The position numbers and the translations under genes were made by a program. Positions 56,666 through 64,000 of a stretch of 64,000 nucleotides of DNA are shown here, in pieces. The notes below the pieces were generated by a model that saw only the letters and a list, made by a program, of their open reading frames with translations, was not told the DNA's origin and made no database searches. Within the stretch, counting starts at the first letter, position 1; each line of letters opens with the position of its first letter. The DNA comes from Patiria pectinifera (lineage: Eukaryota; Echinodermata; Asteroidea; Valvatida; Asterinidae), in NCBI GenBank assembly GCA_029964075.1, contig CM057129.1, positions 17,723,430 through 17,787,429 on the forward strand, written 5' to 3'.

Positions 56666-59600
56666 CGGGAAAGAAAAGTGGTGTAAATTTAATGAGTTGG
56701 GGGGCAAAATGTCCCTGCCCCCCTCTAAAACTGATAAATCGAGAATGTGTTGAGAAATACAAGCATTTTTTGGCAAAAAAATTTTTTGCCCCCCTCTAGA
56801 AAAAATCCTGGCGACGCCCATGTACCCATCGCAAGAAAGCGATGTTAATTCCTCTTTTCTCGGTAATAACAGCATTCTGGGTGCAATGATTTTGCATGAT
56901 CCCATTATTAACTTACAATTGAGTAGAATATTTCATGATATTTTGACAGTTTCATGTTTTGAATATTTTGAAAATGGTGTCCTAATTGCCTTTACGGTGG
57001 GTGCTGTGTTCCGTGTCTTGTCAACTGTCGAGATTCATCACGTTTCTTGGATTGAAATATTTTTGTGCCGGTTTGATTTTTTTGAGTTCCTGAAGATATT
57101 ACGGTGTTATTCAGGATTGTTTGCCAGGTAATGGAGTAGTCAGAAAAGGTTACTCCAAGCCTGGGGAGTTCTTCTCATAAAACATTAAAATCCTCTGATG
57201 ATACTGAGATTGAAAATCCAAGAAAACAAAACAGATGTAAGATTTTGAAAAGTACAAATTTACTGTATTTTTTTTTACCCCTTTTGTAATAACTTGTTCT
57301 GTAATTCAGTAACAATACAATCCATGTAACATTTTTTTGTGTTCAGCGATATACATGTATGTGCATAACATGTACATGTACTCGGAGACCGTAATTTGCG
57401 TTCTGTTATCTAGGTCACATGATTCACATTAGATGGATGTGATTTGGCGTCCTCGTAAAAAGTCACTTATGAGATTTTTTTTTTTTTTTTTATCAATTCA
57501 CTGAAAGCGATGCATTGCTACAGCGTAAGTTCTTTAGTTTGTCTCTTTAGGATTCCATAGGTTGTTAACTACATGTCTTGCATGTTCGTATACGAACTTG
57601 TGGTTTGTCCTCGGGTACATGTATGCCTGTAAAGCCTGGGACAGAATATCAAATTTATAGTTTTGGAAAGTTATTTGCAAACTGGCATTTGAAATTCTCC
57701 TGTTTGCAGTACGGGTTGTTCAGATTTTGTACAAGCTAACCCGTACATGGACACCTTTGGTCTGAACACCATTATTTGGACAACAGTGTTGGGTATGTGG
57801 AAGGTCATGGTAACACCTCATAGTTGGTTCTAAAGCTTTATTGAAAGTTTTTAAAGAAATCTTTCCTTTTTCAGTAAAAGTGTCAACTTTGCTAAAGGAA
57901 AGAAAACAAAAAGACAAAATAGTAACCAGCAGCTGCTTTTTTCCGCGTGCATTTCTACGTGCTTGCACATAAATTCAGTGGTACCGGTATTTGAAGAAAC
58001 TTACATACAGTTACATGTAGTTGAAGATACGGTACCTGAATGTTGTGAAAATGCATGGCTCATTTGTTCATGCATATAATGCACAAGGTCTGTAAACAGG
58101 TCCAAAAAAATACATTAAAATTGAAGTTGGTTATTAACAAAATTGCCAATATTTTTAAATTTGTTTGCACATTTGGAGTGCGCCCATTTGGTTGTGTACG
58201 TCTTGCCAAACGGTTCATTTCTCCTTTCTTAGTTTGTTGACAAAGTGAGGAGTCATACAAACGTTGGTCATGGCCAGTGCTCATTAATTACATACATGAA
58301 CATGTAGCAAAAATTCAAGTAACACATACAAGCTTTGTGCCTTGAAGTTAATTTTTAATGGTCCCTTGCAAAACGTGTGTCATATCGCTAGCAATGCAAC
58401 ACTGACATGAAAATGACAACCAGCTGTAATCATTCAAGTCTTGTCCTCGAAGAGACGAGAGAAACCCTTCCGAAATCCCAACATAATTCCTCGTTCCTGA
58501 GTAAATCTCGCACGATAATTCCGGTCTCCTTTCCCCCTCAAGAAGCTTGTTTATAAGCACCTGGGTTTTCTGATAGACGTCATCTTCTGGAAAAAAACGG
58601 GGGGGTCGGATCAGAAGGGGTATCACCCCCTTTATTTTGTTGTCTGACAGCAAGGGGGAGCAGGAAGGAAGACGGAAGATGGAGGTACTCAGAGAGGAGA
58701 AGAGAAATCAATAAAGGCCTCCTCATGGCCTCCGATTTTTCTCTCTCTCCCTCTGAGGCTTTTTTCTTCAGTGTCTACGTTCCTGGCGGCGTGGGATTTA
58801 TTGCCCAGAACCAAGAGCCCATATCGAATGGATGGGATGAGATTAAGTGCGCTTCAGCGTAAAAGGTGTACCTGTATAGCAGATGTATGACTTCCTTCAA
58901 CTATAAACAAATTGCGGTCTTTCCATTAATCATTTCTCACTCCGTTTGTAAATTTTTCACCAGGAAATCTCCGTGCATGCTCAGTGTCCTTTTTGCTTGT
59001 GTTGAATGTAGGGGAACTCGTCTTGGGTTGAATTTGAAGTGGTTTCATGACCCCCTAACCAAAACACACTAGATTGGACCAGTGTTGTTGCAATCATTGA
59101 AGTGTCCTGAAAGAACTGAAGTGATATTGAAGTTAGTTTGTTGAAACAAAAAACGCTTGAAGACTTTATACAGAAGACTTTTAGATGTACAGGGGGAATT
59201 CCAGCATCAATGCCGTGACAGAGCATTTAAGAGCTCAGTCAATTAACCTGAAAATGTATTTTTGTATGTCTTATGCATCCTTATGGTAATGGTCAAGGAG
59301 ATTACAGACTAGGATTTTTGGATCTTTCTATAAATCATTACTTACATGTAGATATGATTTATTGGCTCTGCTGAGTACATTACACCTTCTTTCACACTGG
59401 AATTGCCCATAGGGTAAATTTTGCAGGCAATTACAGAAATCCCCTTGCAGAAAAAGAATATTTTCAGAAGTGTATGTAACTGTGGAGGCTTTTTAATCAA
59501 GTGTTAGCTAGTACATGGTTTCCCTATCGTCCCCATTGAAATATTCCCTGGAATCCCCCCTCCCCTTTTCCTTCTTCTTCAGGCTCCACCCCCAAAAGGA

Positions 59601-62600
59601 AGCCCATAAGAAAGCCTATTGCCCTCGGTCACTGACATAAATCGCAACAAATTCAAGCAATTTGTTCCAGTCCCAAGTATTTCCTGTTGCACATCAAAAT
59701 ACCATCACCCTGATTCCCCTTCCCCCCCGCCTCCTCACTTTCAATCTTGCCGCATCATTGCAGGCCCTTTTCCCCTCGTCCATCTGCCCCTGCTGACAGC
59801 AGAGTTTGATGGAACAAAAGCCATTAACGTATTACCCACCTGTATGTTTGGTGAATCCGCTCATAGCGATGCCACTTAACCATGACAAACGTGCACATGG
59901 ACATGTACTTCTTCACATGTACATGTACATCAAGTGTACATGTGTAGTTCATAGTGATGCCACTTAACATTGACGAACGTGTACATGTACTGTTCACATG
60001 TACAAGTGGAGAGAGGTACCTGTACATGTACATGTACATGTACATGTACGTACATGTAGCATCATGATGCCTGTTAAAAATTAAACATACATGTACCGGT
60101 ATGTACATGTACATGAACATGTACATCATACATGTGTACATGTTCACATGTATGTGCCTCACATGTGTAACCTTCATATCATATTAGCAGATGGATGATG
60201 AGCATGCACACATGCTGGCACGGTTGGGATCCATTAAAAAGGCAGACGGATGCCACGTTCATATTATTCACTTACTAGTTAATTTGTAACTTCACGGTAG
60301 TTCGTGCATACACATTTGTGTACTTAAACATGGGCGTGTAAGAACGTTCATTTGCCTGCCTGCTGAACTCCCAATAGAAGTAATAGTGTTTGTAATATAT
60401 AAGCACTGCTAGTCTGTTACATGTATACAAAATGTTTAAGATTTACATATATACATACATGTACGTGTATGTGTGGATTTGATATGCCCTTGTTGCAAAT
60501 ATAAATTGTTGCAAATATTAAAGGCATTGTTCTTATAATAATAATTGTTCCGGTACATACCCGGTATGTTTGTTTATATAGTTAAAAGGTTATTCAAATT
60601 CAGAATCATTTTGATAAACTTAATGTCATGATATGGGATAAAGAAATACGCATTCGAATTTTTTTAGTATCAGATGAGTGTAGATAGATATACTTTGTAC
60701 ATGTACAGTACTTTGTACGATATTTTGCAGCATTATGACTGATTGATTACAGAATTGCTTGATAAATTTGTGCATTGCAAAGCCATAGTGGGTGCCTTTA
60801 TCATGTTTATGAGCCAGCTCACCATTTGCAGAGAGTTGAAAACATTCTCTGCATTTTAATTGCCAAAAACTCCTCTAGAAACTTTGCTCCATGCAGCCCA
60901 TGTTTGCGCCTTGCTAATGGAGCTCAGGGAGTCGTGGCAACCAACTAAAAGGATCTGACAACCATGAAACGAATTTTGAACCCAAGTCGTCCTAACAATG
61001 TGAGAGAAGAAATAATGTAATAAAACGTCGGCAATGTCACGCCAACATTTGAGTCTCAGTACCGGTACGTGTGGCCACTCATGCAGGGCTCACTTTTATT
61101 CTCGTGCACCGTCTCACCCACCTTTCCTAAGATCTTGCGATCAGATATTTTTTTTTTTATTACAAAATGTCACTGTCGGCGTTTCTCGGCTATCACAAAG
61201 GCATCATGGGTAGCCGGGAGCCGTGCCCGGGCTCCCACAACGCCAACTTTTTATTGAGTCGTGGTCCCTTTATTGAAATTTGACTCGTCCGTGGGGGAAG
61301 GAAGGTGGAACGGTAACGTGATATTGAACGGCACGAGAGGTGGCTTTGGAGTAAAATTTACAAAGGGGCTGTGTCAGTTTCGGAGAATGTCGCAGCGGAG
61401 GGTTTGTTCGTGAATGAATAGGCATGCCCTGCAGATAAGAGATTTTATCAAAAATTAGGTACATGTTCAGGTCACAACGACCCCTTTTTATTAAATGTAT
61501 TCTGATATATTGAAATTGTCGGCTGTGTTTGTCAAAATTAAAGATGTACATTATATTCAGCTCAAAATAGAAGACCACATCCATTGCTCCCGACGGAGAC
61601 ACGTTTCTATAAATTCCAAAGATAGATGTTGATGAGCTGCCAACGTAAAAATATTTTCACAGGTGCAAATTTGAAAGGAGAGGCGGGAAAGATATATTGG
61701 TCAAATGACTTGTGAAAGGGTAGTTTGGAGCTCAAGTACATGGACAGGGATATTCATTCATTTCTGTCGTAAACAGCACCGGCACTCTTCAAAATCTTTG
61801 CAACAGAATTTTCTTTCAGATTTTCTCTTAAGACATGTAAGAGTTTAACCCTTCTTATTCAAACTTTTTCGTGTTAACCCCACTTCCAAATCCAGTAAAA
61901 ACCCTCAAGAGCCAAACTTTTAGAAAATTACAAAAAAATACCAAACCTTTGGCAACTTCCTTCTCATTCTGGTCAGTAACCCGTGCTATAGATGGATTGC
62001 ACTCAACAGCCATCTTTGAGGTGTGTTTTGTTATGTTAATCAATTAACAATGAATGCCCAAGAGGTCTACTCACGCATCTCAAACAAATTAACGCATCAC
62101 TAAGATGGCCACAGTGCAAACTATCTTTTAAAGACTGCAGAAAAAAACCCGGTTGCTTCGTACTGATCCATTTAGAACAGCACGCTTCCTCCCAAAGCCC
62201 AAATTACCTCAGACTTTTAGGACCCTTCCTTAACCAAACTTCATACAAATGCAGCCAAAACTTCACCTAAACTTTCTTTTCTTCCAAATGAGGCCACTGT
62301 TTGAAGCTTTCCTGCCTTCATTTGTTCCAAGCAATAAAGTAAAGGACACTGAGTGAGGACGATAATGGTGCATGTTGTTCACTATGGTATTCCTCGACCT
62401 AAAGTTAAAAGAGAATTCATATTTCCTTTATAAGAGATCCTCATGGAATGTTAAAAAAATGCTGCTTTTTTTTCCAACAGAAAAACAAAGGGAAGCTTCC
62501 AGAAAGCGGGAGGCGGGGAGGCAACGGGAAAGTCCCAAAAAACCACGGCAACATAGCAACAACTCCCCATTGGTGGATCAGCAGCCGCGTCGCTCGGCGC

Positions 62601-62694
62601 TAGTCTCCATCGACAGACTAGCCGTGCCGTGGAAAACAACGGCGCTGGACAGACAACCCAGTGAGCAGCCACTGGTTTCTATAGACAGTGAAAG
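43176..62694 (+). CDS. FAM219A: FAM219 family protein (FAM219A/B-like), first three exons
   Basis: FAM219 proteins are small conserved metazoan proteins of unknown function. Exons: 43176-43232, 47925-48042, 62481-62694, all GT/AG and in phase; together they give 129 codons from MDEDETDSGYSTS. The stretch YRRPSPLQIKMEKQREASRK matches human FAM219A YKPSPLQVKLEKQRELARK. SPLVDQQPRR, then RLAVPWK and PSEQPLVSIDSE, match its SPVNQQPKK, RLVVPNK and PDEKPLVALDTD. The last in-window codon is split (AG), as expected for the Ser that opens the acidic SDDDFD motif. About 70 C-terminal residues should be in exons to the right. No signal peptide or membrane segment seen. FAM219A versus FAM219B cannot be settled, but the DNAI1 neighbour favours A. 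Confidence 0.88.
43561..44227. mobile_element. Foldback (TU/FB-like) element with AGCGTCAACAC arms
   Basis: The left arm 43561-43660 begins TTGATCAAATCGGTCATACT and then has five copies of the 11-mer AGCGTCAACAC or variants. The right arm 44142-44227 is its reverse complement with four copies, ending CCCGATCAA. Both arms also share the inner end ATCCAAAAYGCATT. The 480-bp interior has one 81-codon minus-strand frame with no known domain. Arms of short tandem repeats are the hallmark of foldback elements such as sea urchin TU. It lies in FAM219 intron 1. Confidence 0.8.
44348..44480. mobile_element. 115-bp palindromic MITE with 9-bp target duplication
   Basis: The element 44357-44471 has ends TAGTCTGAGTAGCTAGGACT and, inverted, TAGTCCGAGTAACTAGGACT, and folds over almost its whole length (about 85 percent paired). 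Identical 9-bp direct repeats GGTAGAAAT flank it at 44348-44356 and 44472-44480. A 9-bp duplication suggests the Mutator (MULE) group. A degenerate partial copy is at 18535-18596. FAM219 intron 1. Confidence 0.8.
44720..45083. mobile_element. Element with 23-bp perfect inverted repeats
   Basis: AATTGCAGAATACCCCGCCA plus CTC (44720-44742) is exactly inverted at 45061-45083. The 318-bp interior has no recognisable coding. Similarity may extend outward to the AAAAAATCA/GATTTTTGG flanks. FAM219 intron 1. Confidence 0.65.
45769..45977. mobile_element. MITE of the AGGCCAAA/TTCTGCTTCCG family, inverted copy
   Basis: It matches the element at 15598-15863 in opposite orientation, including GGGTAGGTAGGTAGGGAATT, GTACGATCATATGGAGGCGT, the phrase GTAGTCAAGGGTAAAA and the terminal CCGGAAGCAGAACTA with TTGGCC. 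The left terminal few bases are lost. Confidence 0.75.
46837..47002. mobile_element. 166-bp near-palindromic element
   Basis: The ends CAAATATAACATGGTTT and (inverted) CAAATATAACATGGTTT are identical, and pairing continues with some mismatches to ACAAACTAGTGCCC, leaving a centre with GAGGCGAAGCCGAGG. The arms are about 70 bp. FAM219 intron 1. Confidence 0.7.
47377..47431. repeat. Perfect 27-bp palindrome with 1-bp centre
   Basis: GCATGCGTAGTAGACTGTCG plus CACGGGT (47377-47403), one A, then the exact reverse complement (47405-47431). A third copy of the inner phrase, CACCCGTGCGACAGT, starts at 47341. It could extrude as a cruciform. Confidence 0.85.
48226..48752. repeat. Foldback element with AATCACAAGTC array
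   Basis: About 30 tandem copies of an 11-mer, AATCACAAGTC/AATCACAAGCC, fill 48226-48606. After a core with CAAATGGACTGTGACAATGG, a degenerate inverse arm (GGACTTGTGATCTGAC) runs at 48688-48752. It starts about 180 bp after FAM219 exon 2 in intron 2. The long open frame through it is repeat-encoded and not credible. Confidence 0.85.
50433..50887. mobile_element. hAT-like MITE with 8-bp target duplication
   Basis: The element 50441-50879 (439 bp) has ends TAGGGCTGTCC and inverted GGACAGCCCTA. Identical 8-bp direct repeats GTAGTGGC flank it at 50433-50440 and 50880-50887. The subterminal regions are rich in ATATTCGAATATT-type motifs. These ends and the duplication length are typical of hAT elements. 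No transposase frame is present. Confidence 0.85.
51848..52018. mobile_element. Element with telomere-like AACCCTAAC ends, copy 1
   Basis: It begins TTAACCCTAACTCCCTAG and ends AGGTTAGGGTTT, with interior CAATCCTCCAAATTCCTC and TTGGAGGATTT motifs inverted relative to one another. Related copies are at 54352 and 63145. Confidence 0.55.
52850..53120. promoter_or_regulatory. Enhancer-like stretch 1 in FAM219 intron 2
   Basis: Complex, repeat-free sequence with clustered homeodomain-type cores (TTATTAATTAAAGCAAATTA near 52885-52905, GATTAACATTTGAATTG). No ORF or repeat explains it. Calling it regulatory is inference from texture only. Confidence 0.3.
53560..53930. promoter_or_regulatory. Enhancer-like stretch 2 in FAM219 intron 2
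   Basis: About 370 bp of high-complexity sequence with repeated TAAT/ATTGA words (TATTAATTGAATGATGGACG, TTTATTGAATACC, TAATTAATGTGATAG, CCATTAATTAATG). Coding ORFs and repeats are absent. It resembles conserved non-coding enhancers of developmental loci. Confidence 0.35.
54060..54240 (-). mobile_element. tRNA-derived SINE
   Basis: On the minus strand, TTGGCGCAGTGGCTA resembles box A, then CACCGCTGTGGCTCGGGTCC and GGGTTTTC follow. The phrase is like common echinoderm SINE heads as I recall them. Confidence 0.5.
54352..54776. mobile_element. Element with telomere-like ends, copy 2
   Basis: It begins AACCCTAACCCTCCACC and ends CTAGGGGGTTAGGTTT. The interior repeats TTTGGAGGATT at least five times with GAGGCTG between them. 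Confidence 0.55.
56241..56296. repeat. 28-bp tandem duplication
   Basis: TTTTGAGAACACTGTAAAAA plus TGCATCTT occurs twice in direct tandem. Confidence 0.9.
56535..56830. mobile_element. MITE with 8-bp target duplication and long A-tract
   Basis: The element 56543-56822 has ends CATGGGCGTCGCGAGG and inverted CATGGGCGTCGCCAGG. It is flanked by identical TACCCATC at 56535-56542 and 56823-56830. The interior has C-tracts and an A-rich run at about 56607-56661 that yields spurious poly-Lys frames. The 8-bp duplication suggests hAT. Confidence 0.8.
59583..59627 (+). other. Candidate 45-nt optional exon of FAM219
   Basis: A strong pyrimidine tract and CTTCTTCTTCAG acceptor precede 45 nt that keep the FAM219 frame exactly (phase 1 in, phase 1 out). 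They encode STPKRKPIRKPIAL flanked by split codons, before a weak GGTCACT donor. Inclusion would insert 15 basic residues between QIKM and EKQRE. Human FAM219A as I recall lacks it, so it may be chance. Confidence 0.25.
59890..60175. repeat. ACATGT/GTACATG-rich stretch
   Basis: Self-complementary hexamer repeats, densest at about 60018-60058 (TACATGTACATGTACATG), with variants through the region. Tandem palindromic units can form hairpins. Shorter patches recur throughout 49-64 kb. Confidence 0.85.
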
Positions 62695-64000
62695 GTCAGT
62701 TACCGAAAGTTTTGTCGAACCTTAACCATCTCAGATCCTGAAAAAAATCCACCAGGAGGTGCTGGAGGATTTTGCAGGATTGAAATCGTCTTGTTTCAAG
62801 ACTGGATTTGTTTTTTGTTGCCCTGATCCCTGGCAAATGCAGTCAAGCTGCTGCGTGGCGGAAGAGGAGGGTCCTATATCAACGAGATGTCTCATAAATG
62901 CGCGTGCATGAAGTATGGCGGGAATTACCAGGGTAGCGCTGCCAAAGTTCCCGAGACTGGATTTGATTCATCTTGTTGACAGCGCCCTCTACCACAGTCA
63001 CTGCAGCAGCTACACCATGCTTGTTAGGTTGTTGCATTTAGAAGGTATGGAATGATGGAACTTGATTCTTCTTGAATGCATAACAAATTTATTGTTGAAG
63101 GTCCCCAGCAAAAAAAAATGTCTAGGAAGTTAGAGCTAATTCGCTTAACCCTAACCTTCCCAACTCCATCAAAATTCACCCCCCCCCCCCTTTGGGGGGA
63201 TTTTGGCAGACAAGCCATCTGTACCAAGTCCATCAAAATCCACTACGGTTTTGTGAATTTCAGCAGATTTGGTCCTGAAGCAATAAGAAGCAGGGTCAGT
63301 GATGGATTTGGGTGGACTTGGTACAGTTCTTAGTAAAACTCACAAGGGAGTTAGGGTTTATCTTTTATCCTGTAAGTGTTGCCTCTTCCATTTTGCCCAA
63401 GCATCTATCCCACAGAGCAAAACCCTTTAAATTAATCTTGGGCACAGTTAGAAAGTCTTGCCTTTGAAAGCTCTTGTCTGACAGTCTGATGCTGGATGTT
63501 GGCTTTAAGAGAAAATCTTTCGTTGTCCTGTTCTCCAGCAGGCTTTCTATGACTCATCTACATGTAAGCCACAGGCTCAGACTGTGCATTCTTATGTACC
63601 TACTGTATGACATCACCAATACTTTTAGCAGTGACTGTACTCATGTACATGTATAGTGCGTGTTCTCCAAGGGGCTAGAATTGATTTTGTTCCTTCTGAG
63701 GATTGTAATTACTGTTCATGTACCGGTACATGGTCTGAGACTTGTAACTTACCAGAAACAAACATTTTGAGCATTGTTTTGGTCTGAAGACGGAATAGTA
63801 TCAATTGGTGGAGTATTGGTCAAATCTAAATCTGAAAATGTGGGTACAAAAAACTAAACATCTGATTGATAAATTCCTTTTCTTGCATTGGATGTACCTC
63901 CTTGGTATTAAAAAAAAATTGAACGTCGTACCTTTTATCATATACATGTATATCATTTTTTAGCTATAATACCGGTACATCTACATTGTAGTGTATATTC
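62695..64000 (+). other. FAM219 intron 3, 5' part
   Basis: It follows a GTCAGT donor. I looked for the expected next exon (Ser then acidic DDDFD, RYSSSGYSS) and did not find it before the window ends. It contains a telomere-like-ended element at 63145-63360 and an AGAGGGCGCTGT site (minus strand) near 62980. Confidence 0.6.
63145..63360. mobile_element. Element with telomere-like ends, copy 3
   Basis: It begins TTAACCCTAACCTTCCCAAC and ends GGGAGTTAGGGTTTA. The interior carries inverted CCATCAAAATCC/GGATTTGGGTGG motifs and a C10 tract. Confidence 0.55.

Larger units (their letters stand above)
48043..62480 (+). other. FAM219 intron 2 (14.4 kb)
   Basis: Long intron between a GTAAGG donor and a TTTTTCCAACAG acceptor. 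It contains the 48.2 kb foldback element, a hAT-like MITE (50441), telomere-like-ended elements (51848, 54352), two enhancer-like stretches (52850, 53560), a SINE (54060), a MITE (56543), a candidate microexon (59583) and an ACATGT-rich stretch (59890). The remainder is AT-rich with no recognisable gene on either strand. Confidence 0.75.

Noticed and set aside
56416..56799. Frames with poly-Lys or poly-Phe on both strands
   Set aside because: They are produced by the A-rich tract of a MITE.

Overview
This is a window of animal nuclear DNA: AT-rich, gene-poor, with short coding exons bounded by GT/AG splice sites, long introns and many small transposon-like repeats. I infer a marine invertebrate deuterostome, most likely an echinoderm. 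The reasons are an intronless mTERF gene resembling the sea urchin mitochondrial DNA-binding protein mtDBP, an axonemal outer-arm dynein intermediate chain close to vertebrate DNAI1, abundant foldback repeats recalling the sea urchin TU elements, and ACATGT/CCGGTA-rich simple sequence. The species cannot be read from the window.

Five protein-coding genes are supported, and I re-assembled the spliced ones exon by exon. (1) 1725-2195 (+): last exon of a Wnt gene whose earlier exons lie to the left of the window. (2) 13106-17707 (-): complete USE1, an ER SNARE, 7 exons, 266 aa. (3) 19871-21148 (+): complete MTERF1/mtDBP-like mitochondrial transcription termination factor, 425 aa in one exon. (4) 23039-42688 (-): complete DNAI1, the outer dynein arm intermediate chain, 19 exons, 705 aa. 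(5) 43176-62694 (+): first three exons of a FAM219 family gene (FAM219A/B-like), continuing beyond the right edge.

Layout: Wnt end, about 11 kb of repeat-rich intergenic DNA, USE1 and MTERF head to head about 2.2 kb apart, MTERF and DNAI1 tail to tail, then DNAI1 and FAM219 head to head with only 487 bp between start codons. The last pair is the most interesting finding. As I recall, human DNAI1 and FAM219A are also head-to-head neighbours on chromosome 9p13, so this looks like an ancient conserved bidirectional promoter. The gap holds a near-consensus RFX X-box about 80 bp upstream of the DNAI1 start codon and an NRF1-like palindrome. DNAI1 intron 1 carries an array of CTCF-core-like motifs.

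The rest is mostly non-autonomous mobile DNA. It includes foldback elements with arms built of short tandem repeats, MITEs with clean 8-9 bp target duplications, palindromes and tRNA-derived SINE fragments. I saw no transposase or reverse transcriptase reading frame. The 14 kb FAM219 intron 2 contains two stretches with the look of conserved enhancers.
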